Source: an uncultured Lachnospiraceae bacterium
GTDB lineage: Bacteria > Bacillota > Clostridia > Lachnospirales > Lachnospiraceae
Assembly: GCA_910578605.1 (NCBI GenBank)
Contig: CAJTQG010000043.1
Coordinates: 1 to 24,552 of the forward strand
Reading direction: 5' to 3'
DNA: 24,552 nt
The notes under the pieces are model-generated. The model saw only the letters and a list, made by a program, of their open reading frames with translations, was not told the origin of the DNA and did not search any database. Made by a program: the position numbers and the translations under genes. Shown here piece by piece: positions 1 to 7,610 of the stretch (position 1 is its first letter; every line of letters starts with the position of its first letter).

Positions 1-58
1 AAATAATGTATACAATAATTGAAATTATACAAATCGACTGCGGAATAAAAAAAGGGCA

Positions 59-88
59 TTGACAAGAGTGGCAAAAATATGCAATACT
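59..88 (+). promoter_or_regulatory. Candidate promoter upstream of the arabinanase gene
   Basis: A perfect TTGACA at 59-64 is followed after 18 bases by AATACT (83-88), which matches four of six bases of a -10 box. It would give a leader of about 150 bases before the GH43 gene. The -10 is weak, so this is tentative. Confidence 0.35.
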
Positions 89-140
89 CACCCATGTAGC
101 AAAAATAATTTTAGTAACTTAGCCAGATACATATAGCAAG

Positions 141-180
141 TAAAAGCGTTAGTGCTTGATAATACATATATAATGTATAT
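141..180 (+). promoter_or_regulatory. Possible cre/LacI-type operator and second -10 box
   Basis: Bases 141-154 (TAAAAGCGTTAGTG) match the Gram-positive catabolite element consensus TGWAARCGYTWNCW at most positions but miss its last conserved C. A TATAAT at 169-174 lies inside the inverted pair TACAT/ATGTA. Sugar-regulated control of a polysaccharide-degrading gene is plausible, but the assignment rests only on this partial match. Confidence 0.3.
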
Positions 181-240
181 TTTGGGGGCTTATTCGTATC
201 TGGCGACAGTTACCAAATAAAAATGGAGGAAGATAAAGAC

Positions 241-2733
241 ATGAAAAAGTTGATGAAGAAAGTGTTAGGGGTAACACTGACGGCAGCAATGGTTTTTCAA
301 ATGCCAATAGGAGAAGGTTTGCAAAACTGGCAGAAAGACACGGTTAAAACAGAAGCAGCAAGTATCAATACTACAAGAGTATCTGTGCACGACCCATCTG
401 TAGTTGAAGCAAATGGAAAATACTACATATTTGGAACCCATATGAACAATGCAGTGTCAACTGACCTGCAGAATTGGTCTTCTTTTACTACAAATGTCAA
501 TAGTGACTATGCTAAAATATTTGCTTCGGGAGCTTCATGGTCTAGAAGAGGGGGCGGAAGCTACAATCTGGCAGATAACCTTTGGGCACCGGATGTCATC
601 TATAATCCTACCATGAGAAAATGGTGTATGTATATGAGTGTGAATGGTAATAACTACTATTCCTCCATTGCATTAGCTACAGCGGACAGTATTACTGGTC
701 CATACACCTATCAGGGAACAATCTGTTATTCCGGCTTCAGGAACGCAACCGATGCTTCTCACACAGACTACAAAAGAGTAACAGGAACCAATGAAGTGGC
801 CAGCCGTTACCTTTCTAATGGAAGATGGAATTCTGCTTATGGAGTGAATGCCATTGATCCATGTGTGATTTATGATGCAAACGGGGATTTGTGGATGTCT
901 TACGGCTCCTGGTTCGGCGGAATTTACATGTTAAAGTTAGATAAGAAAACAGGTTTGAGAGATTATTCTTACAAGTATTCTACTTCTGCTAACTCATCTG
1001 ACCAGTATTTTGGCAAAAAGATAAGCGGCGGATATGGAAAAACGGGAGAGGGCTCATACATTGTTTATGATAAATCAGCAGGTTATTACTATTTATATAT
1101 GTCCTACTGTGGTTTGGATGCAACAGACAGTTTTTCAGGCTATCACATGAGACTGTTCCGCTCTAAAAATATAACCGGACCATATACAGATGCAGCAGGC
1201 AATTCTGCAATCTGCACTAGCTCCCGTGATAATCAGGCCACAAAAGGAATCAAACTTATGGGAAATTATGCATTAACTTCCCTAAATGGTGTAAACGGCA
1301 TGGAGTTAAGTGCAAACGGTTACATGTCAGGCGGACATAACTCCGCATTAGTAGCATCTAACGGACAGAGATATGTTATCTACCACACCCGTTTTAATAC
1401 AGGGCATGAGGGACATCAAGTGAGAGTACATCAACAGTTTCTCAATGCAGACGGATGGCCTGTAACAGCTGTATATGAGAATTTGGGAAGCAAAATTTCC
1501 AACAACTATTCTGCTGGCGATATTGTGGGAACTTATGATATGGTCAATCATGGAAATGATGCGACAACACAATATACAGGTATGTTAAATACGGTTAAGG
1601 TATCTTTAAATAGCAATGGAACGATTACTGGAGGTGCTAACGGCACATGGAGAAAAACAGCTGGCACTTACTATGCAACTATGGTAATTGACGGAGTGAC
1701 ATATAAGGGTGTATTTTTTAAGCAATATGATGAATCGGCATCACATATAAATACAATGACCTTTTCCTTAATTGGAAATAATGATCAGGCAGTTTGGGGT
1801 TCTAAGACTTCAAACAGCACCATTGGCAATGGAAAATCTAAAGGCAATTTAGACGGAACCTACTATATTAAGAGCGTGGGAACCGGTAAGTATTTAGATG
1901 TATCTAACGCAAGTCCTTCAGATGGTGCAAATGTACAGCAGTGGAGCTTTAATGGATGCAATGCGCAGCAGTTCAAGTTTGTGTCCGATGGAAATGGATA
2001 TTACTCCATTTTAACAGGAAGCTCTGACTTTAAGAGCGGTTTGGATGTAAACATGGGTTCAACATTAAATGGCTCCAATATTGCGCAGTGGAATCACTGG
2101 GGCGGTGAAATGCAAAAATTTGAAATAGTAGAGATTTCATCCGGTAAATATGCAATTAAGACAAAAGCAAGTGCGTCCACAGCTTGTCTGGATGTGTTTA
2201 ATATGAGCGGTGACAATGGGGCAAATATTAACCAGTGGACTTACTGGGGTGGGGACTGTCAGCTTTGGTATTTGGAGAGAGCAAAGGATCCATTAGAGGG
2301 AACCTACTATATAAAAAATAAAAACAGCGGTATGTATTTAGATGTAACGAAGGGTAGTGCAGAGAATGGAGCAAATATTCAGCAGTGGGGCTTTAACGGC
2401 TGCTTTGCACAGAAATTTAAAATTGTTTCCGACGGAGCAGGTTATTACTATATTCTGACAGGTGCCAGCAAATATAAGAGCTGTGTGGATATTGAGAGCG
2501 GAAAAGGTACTGACGGAACAAATGTAATACAGTGGACTTACTGGGGAGGCGATATGCAGAAATATGAAATTGTAAAGGTAGGAAATTATTATGCCTTTAA
2601 GAGCAAAGCCAGTGGATGTAAAAGTTGTCTGGATGTTTATAATTGGAGCAAGTCAAATGGCGGCAATATTAACCAGTGGAACTATTGGGGTGGTGATTGT
2701 CAGCTCTGGTCCTTAGAGGCAACTGCAGAATAG
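241..2733 (+). CDS. Secreted GH43 endo-arabinanase with two ricin-type lectin modules
   Basis: Predicted extracellular arabinan endo-1,5-alpha-L-arabinosidase of 830 residues. The N-terminus (KK-rich, then hydrophobic residues 8-24) is a signal peptide. The five-bladed GH43 domain spans about residues 45-430. It carries the expected catalytic Asp in VHDPS (D51), the second Asp in AIDPCVIYD (D206) and the acid Glu in GEGSYIVYD (E270). A beta-rich GH43 C-terminal domain follows at about 431-530. Two ricin B-type trefoil modules of about 143 residues close the protein (537-679 and 685-826), with repeated QW and QLW motifs typical of sugar-binding trefoils. The ATG at 241 is preferred over the ATG at 223, which overlaps the GGAGGA ribosome site (225-230). 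Role inferred: degradation of pectin side-chain arabinan outside the cell. The exact substrate is unproven. Confidence 0.87.
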   Translation: MKKLMKKVLGVTLTAAMVFQMPIGEGLQNWQKDTVKTEAASINTTRVSVHDPSVVEANGKYYIFGTHMNNAVSTDLQNWSSFTTNVNSDYAKIFASGASWSRRGGGSYNLADNLWAPDVIYNPTMRKWCMYMSVNGNNYYSSIALATADSITGPYTYQGTICYSGFRNATDASHTDYKRVTGTNEVASRYLSNGRWNSAYGVNAIDPCVIYDANGDLWMSYGSWFGGIYMLKLDKKTGLRDYSYKYSTSANSSDQYFGKKISGGYGKTGEGSYIVYDKSAGYYYLYMSYCGLDATDSFSGYHMRLFRSKNITGPYTDAAGNSAICTSSRDNQATKGIKLMGNYALTSLNGVNGMELSANGYMSGGHNSALVASNGQRYVIYHTRFNTGHEGHQVRVHQQFLNADGWPVTAVYENLGSKISNNYSAGDIVGTYDMVNHGNDATTQYTGMLNTVKVSLNSNGTITGGANGTWRKTAGTYYATMVIDGVTYKGVFFKQYDESASHINTMTFSLIGNNDQAVWGSKTSNSTIGNGKSKGNLDGTYYIKSVGTGKYLDVSNASPSDGANVQQWSFNGCNAQQFKFVSDGNGYYSILTGSSDFKSGLDVNMGSTLNGSNIAQWNHWGGEMQKFEIVEISSGKYAIKTKASASTACLDVFNMSGDNGANINQWTYWGGDCQLWYLERAKDPLEGTYYIKNKNSGMYLDVTKGSAENGANIQQWGFNGCFAQKFKIVSDGAGYYYILTGASKYKSCVDIESGKGTDGTNVIQWTYWGGDMQKYEIVKVGNYYAFKSKASGCKSCLDVYNWSKSNGGNINQWNYWGGDCQLWSLEATAE
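1849..2718 (+). repeat. Tandem duplication of ricin-type lectin module
   Basis: Bases 1849-2277 and 2293-2718 encode two copies of one domain. Each begins with GTYYIK and ends with a shared WGGDCQLW block. The protein similarity is strong, and stretches of DNA are still clearly alike, for example around the repeated CAGTGGACTTACTGGGG. This indicates internal duplication and possible recombination between copies. Confidence 0.8.
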
Positions 2734-2820
2734 TAAAATACCTGTTCTAGTGTAATTGAAAAAAATATTTTCAGAATATTTTTATAGAAGCAGAACATAA
2801 AAATAATTTTTCCAACATAA

Positions 2821-2850
2821 AAAGGAATGAGGTTGTCTCATTCCTTTATT
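2821..2850. terminator. Bidirectional terminator between convergent genes
   Basis: A perfect 11-bp stem (AAAGGAATGAG at 2821-2831, CTCATTCCTTT at 2837-2847) has a 5-base loop, with T-rich or A-rich flanks on both sides. It sits between the arabinanase stop at 2733 and the stop of the minus-strand gene at 2892, so it can serve both. Confidence 0.85.
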
Positions 2851-2891
2851 ATAATTATAGAAATTTCCCTGAAAATTCTATCCATTTGCAG

Positions 2892-3674
2892 TTATTTCCT
2901 TACAGACAAAGTACATACTCTGAAAAGTTGATTATAATTATCATTTATATCTGCAACCAACAAAAGATTTCTGTCCTCATCATAACCACATACCACTTTG
3001 CCCCAGGAAAGCACTTGGTTTTTAAATGCGGATGTATCTAACCCCAACTTCTTTGCTGTAGCTTCCACCTCGTCATAATCTTCTAACTGACAATGAATAT
3101 CTTTTTGTTTAAGAACACGTTGGGCGGTTTGATATTGTCTGCATAAAATGGCATCACATACAACCAGCATAAAAAATTCAGATAATGTGCAGCCTAAAGG
3201 TTCCCAGTCTGTTATTTCGTTTTCTTCGTGGAGATAATAAACAAGAGGGTCTTCTTTATCCAAATCTGCTATGGAGATTCCCCAAATAACTACACCTGCG
3301 CCATAATCACTGCCTATTTCCAAATAATTTGTCACATGTTCTGCCCACTGTTCTCTTGGGATTTTGGAAAGAAATTGGGTAAACTGGTAATATTCATCAT
3401 CAGCGCCCTCCTCTGGATTGTCTCCGTATACCTCCTTATATTCTTCAATCTCCTCTTCAATGGCTTCATATAAAAACCACATTCGGTCGGTCCATATGTC
3501 GGCTGTGGATAAAAGCGGGCAATTATATGCCACCGTATAAAAATTTTTTAAACACTGGGGAAGCTTTATATGATTTTCCTGTTCAAATACATTTACAAAA
3601 TGTTCCCCCATCGGTTCACTGTAACCAAGCATTTTAAGAACCTGGTCTGCCTTTAAATCATAGTTCATTGCCAT
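2892..3674 (-). CDS. SMI1/KNR4 (SUKH)-like protein
   Basis: A 260-residue soluble acidic protein. Residues about 25-60 (IKLPQCLKNFYTVAYNCPL and onward) resemble the conserved N-terminal helix of the SMI1/KNR4 or SUKH fold, where a short LP-x-x-[LY]-x-x-F motif is typical. In bacteria such proteins are often immunity proteins of polymorphic toxin systems, but no toxin gene lies beside this one. It has no signal peptide or membrane segment. The ribosome site AGGAGAGGA lies just upstream of the chosen ATG; a second ATG two codons later is also possible. A TATAAT on the minus strand (3758-3763) could be its -10 box. Fold call moderate, function unknown. Confidence 0.6.
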   Translation of the reverse strand: MAMNYDLKADQVLKMLGYSEPMGEHFVNVFEQENHIKLPQCLKNFYTVAYNCPLLSTADIWTDRMWFLYEAIEEEIEEYKEVYGDNPEEGADDEYYQFTQFLSKIPREQWAEHVTNYLEIGSDYGAGVVIWGISIADLDKEDPLVYYLHEENEITDWEPLGCTLSEFFMLVVCDAILCRQYQTAQRVLKQKDIHCQLEDYDEVEATAKKLGLDTSAFKNQVLSWGKVVCGYDEDRNLLLVADINDNYNQLFRVCTLSVRK

Positions 3675-3806
3675 AATCCTCTCCTATTCTGCACTGCTTA
3701 TTTGTTCATAAAATGAATTGTAATGTTTTAAAAGACTCTATTCTAACATTGTAATACATTATAACATATATATGGTTGTAGTTTAAGTTATAAATAATGT
3801 TTATCC

Positions 3807-3836
3807 TTGACACAAACAAATGTTCTGATGTATAAT
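3807..3836 (+). promoter_or_regulatory. Near-consensus sigma-A promoter
   Basis: TTGACA (3807-3812), an 18-base spacer and TATAAT (3831-3836) form an essentially consensus vegetative promoter. It drives the GNAT gene at 3998 with a leader of about 155 bases. Confidence 0.85.
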
Positions 3837-3866
3837 GAATTTACATTTTATAGTAAAGGAAATAAA

Positions 3867-3992
3867 TTGACAAGCAATTCCTTTTTAGAGTATACTTGGA
3901 AACTGATATATGGCATGCAAAATAATATATTTGAGCAGATAAGTCTAAGAGAACCCAGCCTATATCTATTTACACATGAAAAGGAAGAGTGA
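3867..3992 (+). CDS. Possible 41-residue leader ORF before the GNAT gene
   Basis: A TTG start at 3867 sits 6 bases after an AAAGGA ribosome-binding-like sequence (3855-3860). The frame runs 41 codons and stops with a TGA at 3990-3992, six bases before the GNAT ATG. The placement downstream of the strong promoter suggests a translated, coupled leader. The peptide resembles nothing I recognise, and chance cannot be excluded. Confidence 0.25.
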   Translation: MTSNSFLEYTWKLIYGMQNNIFEQISLREPSLYLFTHEKEE

Positions 3993-3997
3993 AGAAA

Positions 3998-4432
3998 ATG
4001 TTGGAATATAAAATCAATGAGTTGGATGTAGATACTTATTTGAGGCTTAGAGAAAGTGTGCATTGGAAACAGCTGACAAGACAACAGGCCCAAAAAGCTT
4101 TAGAGAATAGTCTTTATTATATTTGTGCCTATGAGGATAATCAAGCCATTGCTATGGGGAGACTGGTGGGGGATGGTGCGGTTATCTGTTATGTACAAGA
4201 TTTGATAGTGTCTCCTTCCTATCAGCATTTGGGGGTAGGAGGTCATATCTTGACAGAGCTGATAGAGTATTGCAGTCAGCTTCAGCAGGAAAATACAGAA
4301 TTGATGCTTTGTCTGATGTGCGCAAAAGGGAGGGAAGAATTTTATAAAAGGTATCATTTTATACCACGTCCCACAGAGGAGCTGGGACCAGGAATGATAC
4401 AATATTTACACAAAGGAATCGAAAAAAAATAA
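3998..4432 (+). CDS. GNAT family N-acetyltransferase
   Basis: A 144-residue cytoplasmic acetyltransferase of the Gcn5-related superfamily. It would transfer an acetyl group from acetyl-CoA to an amine substrate that cannot be named from sequence. The acetyl-CoA-binding motif A is clear: a beta strand (VQDLIVSP) followed by YQHLGVGGHIL, the usual Q-x-x-G-x-G loop. A later FYKRYHF segment is typical of motif B, where the C-terminal side of the fold closes on the cofactor. The length is normal for a single-domain member. The ATG at 3998 is chosen because GGAAG (3983-3987) stands about 10 bases ahead; a GTG at 3989 is an alternative. It is served by the promoter at 3807. Confidence 0.85.
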   Translation: MLEYKINELDVDTYLRLRESVHWKQLTRQQAQKALENSLYYICAYEDNQAIAMGRLVGDGAVICYVQDLIVSPSYQHLGVGGHILTELIEYCSQLQQENTELMLCLMCAKGREEFYKRYHFIPRPTEELGPGMIQYLHKGIEKK

Positions 4433-4474
4433 GTTTACTTAGGCAATTGTGAAACTCTTAATTTTAAGTTTTGT

Positions 4475-4706
4475 ATTGTGCAAATTTACTAATTCCATCA
4501 GATACACCTTATTGTGATAAGAAGTTCTAAGTGTTCTTATTTTATTGATAGGGAGAATGCGCAACCGATGCCAGTTCGCCCTCCCTGGCTCAATGGCATC
4601 TTATTTGCACCTCGTGTGCAAATATTGCTATGTTAAGTAAAGAACACTAAGAACATCTAAATCACAAATCGTATTATATCTGATTGGAATTATAAATTTG
4701 CACAAT
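4475..4706. mobile_element. MITE-like inverted-repeat element, 232 bp
   Basis: The two ends are imperfect inverted repeats of about 64 bases. ATTGTGCAAATTTA (4475-4488) pairs perfectly with TAAATTTGCACAAT (4693-4706). Farther in, GTTCTAAGTGTTCTT (4524-4538) pairs with AAGAACACTAAGAAC (4640-4654) with one mismatch. The core holds two further hairpins: GATGCCA/TGGCATC (4567-4573, 4594-4600) and ATTTGCAC/GTGCAAAT (4603-4610, 4616-4623). There is no coding capacity. A clear target-site duplication was not found. It fits a miniature non-autonomous transposon or a structured intergenic repeat. Confidence 0.65.
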
Positions 4707-4733
4707 CATAAATTTTTTGAAGGAGTTACGCAA

Positions 4734-4808
4734 ATGCCTAATAAGTTTACAAAGTTGCAGGAGAGAGAATATGAAATTATATTTGATTCGTCATGGCAGG
4801 CAGGATAG
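4734..4808 (+). CDS. Possible 24-residue leader peptide overlapping the phosphatase start
   Basis: An ATG at 4734 stands 8 bases after AGGAG (4721-4725) and opens a 24-codon frame that ends at 4808, inside the next gene in a different frame. The ribosome site is good, but the ORF is short and unrecognised. It may help couple translation of the phosphatase, or may be chance. Confidence 0.22.
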   Translation: MPNKFTKLQEREYEIIFDSSWQAG

Positions 4809-5403
4809 TCCTCTTTGCAATGTGGATGTGCCTCTGTGTGAGGCGGGGCGCAGGCAGGCGCAGCTGCTTGGAAAGCGATTGGAGCAATATCAAATAGATG
4901 CACTGTATTCAAGTGCTTTAATACGTGCAGTTCAGACAGCAGAGATTATCAATGAACATCTGCATTTAGAGCATAATATCATCCCGCAGCTTCGGGAAAT
5001 CAGCTTTGGAGAGTTGGAGGGAATGAGGGAGGAGGACATACAGATACAGTACAGGGATTTTTTAATAGAGCGCCGTGAGATGAGCAGTGATTTGCCGTAT
5101 CCAAAAGGAGAGAGCGGACAAATGGTATATAAGCGGGTTTATCCGGTGATTCAAAATATTTTACAGACGCAGGCCACAAATGTGGCAATTGTCACCCATG
5201 GTGGAGTAATTCGAGCTGTGCTGGCAGGAATATTAGGCATAGATATGGCTAAAAAACTTATGTTTGCCAAGGAGTTGGAGAATACTAGCATTACACAGAT
5301 AGATTATCATGGGGACTATCAATATTTTACAGTGGAGCGAATCAATGATTACGCCCATATAGAACAGCAGGAACAATTGCTGCGCAAATACTTTAAAAGA
5401 TAA
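4771..5403 (+). CDS. Histidine phosphatase family protein (phosphoglycerate mutase-like)
   Basis: A 210-residue member of the histidine phosphatase superfamily, which removes phosphate from small molecules through a phospho-histidine intermediate. The RHG catalytic motif is at residues 7-9 (LIRHGR). The Arg of SSALIRAVQTAE, the Glu of FGELEGM and the second His of VTHGGVIRA complete the usual catalytic set. The length fits the cobC/gpmB-like branch. The substrate cannot be told from sequence; alpha-ribazole phosphatase, broad phosphatase and others are open. The ATG at 4771 is chosen for the GGAGAG ribosome site ahead of it and because the family starts directly at the first strand. It lies 71 bases before parE and may share its transcript. 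Confidence 0.85.
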   Translation: MKLYLIRHGRQDSPLCNVDVPLCEAGRRQAQLLGKRLEQYQIDALYSSALIRAVQTAEIINEHLHLEHNIIPQLREISFGELEGMREEDIQIQYRDFLIERREMSSDLPYPKGESGQMVYKRVYPVIQNILQTQATNVAIVTHGGVIRAVLAGILGIDMAKKLMFAKELENTSITQIDYHGDYQYFTVERINDYAHIEQQEQLLRKYFKR

Positions 5404-5474
5404 AATAAGTGACAGTGGGTTTTAGAAATGTAGTGAATGCCAATATGGGGTAGGCAGGAAAGGAAGTAAACGAA

Positions 5475-7397
5475 ATGGCACCTAAGGTTACAAACACTTA
5501 TGATGCAAACAGCATATCAATATTAGAAGGCTTAGAGGCAGTGAGAAAGCGTCCTGGCATGTATATCGGAAGTGTTTCTACAAAGGGTTTAAATCATTTG
5601 ATTTATGAGATTGTAGACAATTCCGTAGATGAACATTTAGCAGGCTATTGTAACGAAATTACAGTCTGTCTGGAGAAGGATGGTACAGCAACCATACAAG
5701 ATAACGGGCGTGGAATTCCCGTTGGTATCAATGAAAAAGTGGGGCTTCCTGCTGTGGAGGTAGTATTTACTATGCTCCATGCCGGTGGTAAGTTTGGTGA
5801 TGGAGGATATAAAATCTCCGGCGGACTCCACGGTGTAGGTGCCAGTGTTGTAAATGCTCTTTCAGAGTGGCTGGAGGTAACCATACGTTTAGACGGAAAA
5901 GTATATAAACAGCGATATGAGCAGGGCAGGGTAATGTATCCCCTAAAGGAAATAGGGACATGCCGTAAAAATCACACAGGGACCACCGTAACATTTTTGC
6001 CGGACAAAGAAATCTTTGAAAAAACATATTTTAAAGCGGAGGCAATCAAAAGCCGTCTTCATGAAACTGCTTATCTCAATCCTCAGCTTACTATACATTT
6101 TGTGAATAAAAGATTTCAGGAGGAGGAGACTGTAGATTACTATGAGCCGGAAGGATTAAAGGCATATGTAAAGGACTTGAATAAAGGGAAACAGGCGATT
6201 CATGATGTAGTATATTATAAGAGAAATCTAGAGGGCATTGAGGTGGAAGCTGCCTTTCAGTTTGTAGATGAATTTCAGGAAAATATATTAGGTTTTTGCA
6301 ATAACATATATACCCAGGAGGGGGGCACTCATATTACTGGTTTTAAGACAAAGTTTACTATGGTGATGAATCAGTATGCGAGGGAAATAGGAGTGCTCAA
6401 GGAGAAGGATGCCAATTTTACAGGAAGTGACGTTCGCAATGGAATGACTGCTATTATAGCAATTAAGCATCCGGATCCAAGATTTGAAGGACAGACGAAA
6501 ACAAAGCTTGACAATCCTGATGCGTCAAAGGTCACTATTGAGATTACAGGGGAAGAGCTACCTCTCTATTTTGATAGGAATTTAGACGCCTTGAAGGCAG
6601 TTCTTGCCTGCGCGGAGAAGTCGGCAAAGATACGAAAGGCGGAGGAAAAGGCAAAGACCAATCTTCTGATAAAACAGAAATTTTCCATAGACAGCAACGG
6701 TAAATTGGCAAACTGCGAGAGCAGAGATCCCCAGGAGTGCGAGGTATTTATTGTGGAGGGGGATTCAGCAGGGGGCTCAGCCAAGACGGCGAGGAATCGA
6801 AAAACACAGGCTATTCTGCCTATTCGGGGTAAGATATTAAACGTGGAGAAGGCTGCTATGGACAAAGTGCTGGCAAATGCCGAGATTAAGACGATGATAA
6901 ATGCCTTTGGCTGTGGATTTTCTGAGGGATATGGCAATGATTTTGATATTTCTAAGCTTCGATACAATAAAATTATTATTATGACAGATGCGGATGTGGA
7001 CGGTGCCCATATTGCCACACTGCTTCTTACATTTTTTTATCGTTTTATGCCGGATTTAATTCACGAGGGACATGTTTATCTGGCAATGCCTCCTCTATAT
7101 AAAGTAGTTCCAAAAAAAGGTGAGGGCGAGTATCTCTATGATGATAAAGCATTAGAAAAATACAGGAAAACACATACAGGTTCCTTTACTCTTCAGCGAT
7201 ATAAAGGCTTGGGGGAGATGGATGCCCAGCAGCTGTGGGAGACAACCTTAGACCCGGCTACAAGAGTGTTAAAGCGGGTGGAGATAGAAGATGGACGAAT
7301 GGCCTCCGACGTGACAGGCATGCTTATGGGAACGGATGTATTGTCCAGAAGGAATTTCATCTATGAAAATGCAAGAGAGGCACAACTAGACGTGTAG
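5475..7397 (+). CDS. parE: Type IIA topoisomerase subunit B (ParE/GyrB-like)
   Basis: A 640-residue ATPase subunit of topoisomerase IV or gyrase. In order it carries the GHKL ATP-binding motifs (DNSVDE, DNGRGIPV, GGLHGVGASVVNALS), the transducer domain, and the TOPRIM metal site: E428 in EGDSAGGSAKTARNRKTQAI and the acidic triad in DADVDGAHI. The C-terminal PLYKV and RYKGLGEMD motifs are present. It is complete and ungapped. ParE is preferred over GyrB because dnaA, dnaN and recF are absent and the partner A subunit downstream lacks a GyrA box; B subunits alone do not decide it. The A subunit lies 1.7 kb downstream rather than immediately adjacent. Confidence 0.85.
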   Translation: MAPKVTNTYDANSISILEGLEAVRKRPGMYIGSVSTKGLNHLIYEIVDNSVDEHLAGYCNEITVCLEKDGTATIQDNGRGIPVGINEKVGLPAVEVVFTMLHAGGKFGDGGYKISGGLHGVGASVVNALSEWLEVTIRLDGKVYKQRYEQGRVMYPLKEIGTCRKNHTGTTVTFLPDKEIFEKTYFKAEAIKSRLHETAYLNPQLTIHFVNKRFQEEETVDYYEPEGLKAYVKDLNKGKQAIHDVVYYKRNLEGIEVEAAFQFVDEFQENILGFCNNIYTQEGGTHITGFKTKFTMVMNQYAREIGVLKEKDANFTGSDVRNGMTAIIAIKHPDPRFEGQTKTKLDNPDASKVTIEITGEELPLYFDRNLDALKAVLACAEKSAKIRKAEEKAKTNLLIKQKFSIDSNGKLANCESRDPQECEVFIVEGDSAGGSAKTARNRKTQAILPIRGKILNVEKAAMDKVLANAEIKTMINAFGCGFSEGYGNDFDISKLRYNKIIIMTDADVDGAHIATLLLTFFYRFMPDLIHEGHVYLAMPPLYKVVPKKGEGEYLYDDKALEKYRKTHTGSFTLQRYKGLGEMDAQQLWETTLDPATRVLKRVEIEDGRMASDVTGMLMGTDVLSRRNFIYENAREAQLDV

Positions 7398-7442
7398 CAC
7401 ATAACCGACTAGTACAATGGTTGAAAATAAGACTTGAAAATA

Positions 7443-7482
7443 TTGACAATTTTTGACAATTTGTGTTATAGTTTCATATAAA
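7443..7482 (+). promoter_or_regulatory. Overlapping promoters for the riboswitch transcript
   Basis: Two TTGACA boxes (7443-7448 and 7453-7458) each have a -10 at 18 bases: TATAGT (7467-7472) and TATAAA (7477-7482). Both would start transcription just before or at the riboswitch. Confidence 0.65.
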
Positions 7483-7574
7483 TTTGGCAAACATGCAGAA
7501 ATACATGGACGCAAAGCTAGGAGTCTAAGGAATAAGGGATTATTATATTTATTCTATGATAGTTCGGCTGCAAA
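7483..7574 (+). promoter_or_regulatory. c-di-GMP-I (GEMM-I) riboswitch
   Basis: The conserved core GGACGCAAAGC is at 7507-7517, preceded by GGCAAAC and a short hairpin CATG/CATG (7492-7495, 7504-7507) with a GAAA tetraloop (7498-7501). The tetraloop receptor halves are present as TCTAAG (7524-7529) and TATGA (7555-7559), a variant of the CCUAAG...UAUGG receptor. The second arm closes through GAATAA/TTATTC, and the 3' side ends in GTTCGGCTGC. These are the class defining features; the ligand is c-di-GMP by family. The 3' part overlaps the terminator stem, so ligand binding probably prevents termination (an ON switch), which is an inference. Confidence 0.9.
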
Positions 7575-7610
7575 GATTTATAGCAATACATCTTTGCAGC
7601 CTTTTGTCTT
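7566..7610 (+). terminator. Riboswitch-controlled terminator
   Basis: A perfect 12-bp stem (GGCTGCAAAGAT at 7566-7577, ATCTTTGCAGCC at 7590-7601) with a 12-base loop is followed by TTTTGTCTT. The 5' arm includes the end of the c-di-GMP aptamer, giving mutually exclusive structures. Confidence 0.88.

Noticed and set aside
3807..3866. A 61-codon frame starting with TTG at 3807
   Set aside because: That TTG is the -35 box of the strong promoter and the next ATG lies in the -10 box, so the first part cannot be translated from this promoter. Only the shorter start at 3867 is retained as tentative.
6566..7018. Antisense 150-codon ORF over parE
   Set aside because: It is the complement of strongly conserved TOPRIM coding sequence, with no ribosome site and no recognisable protein.
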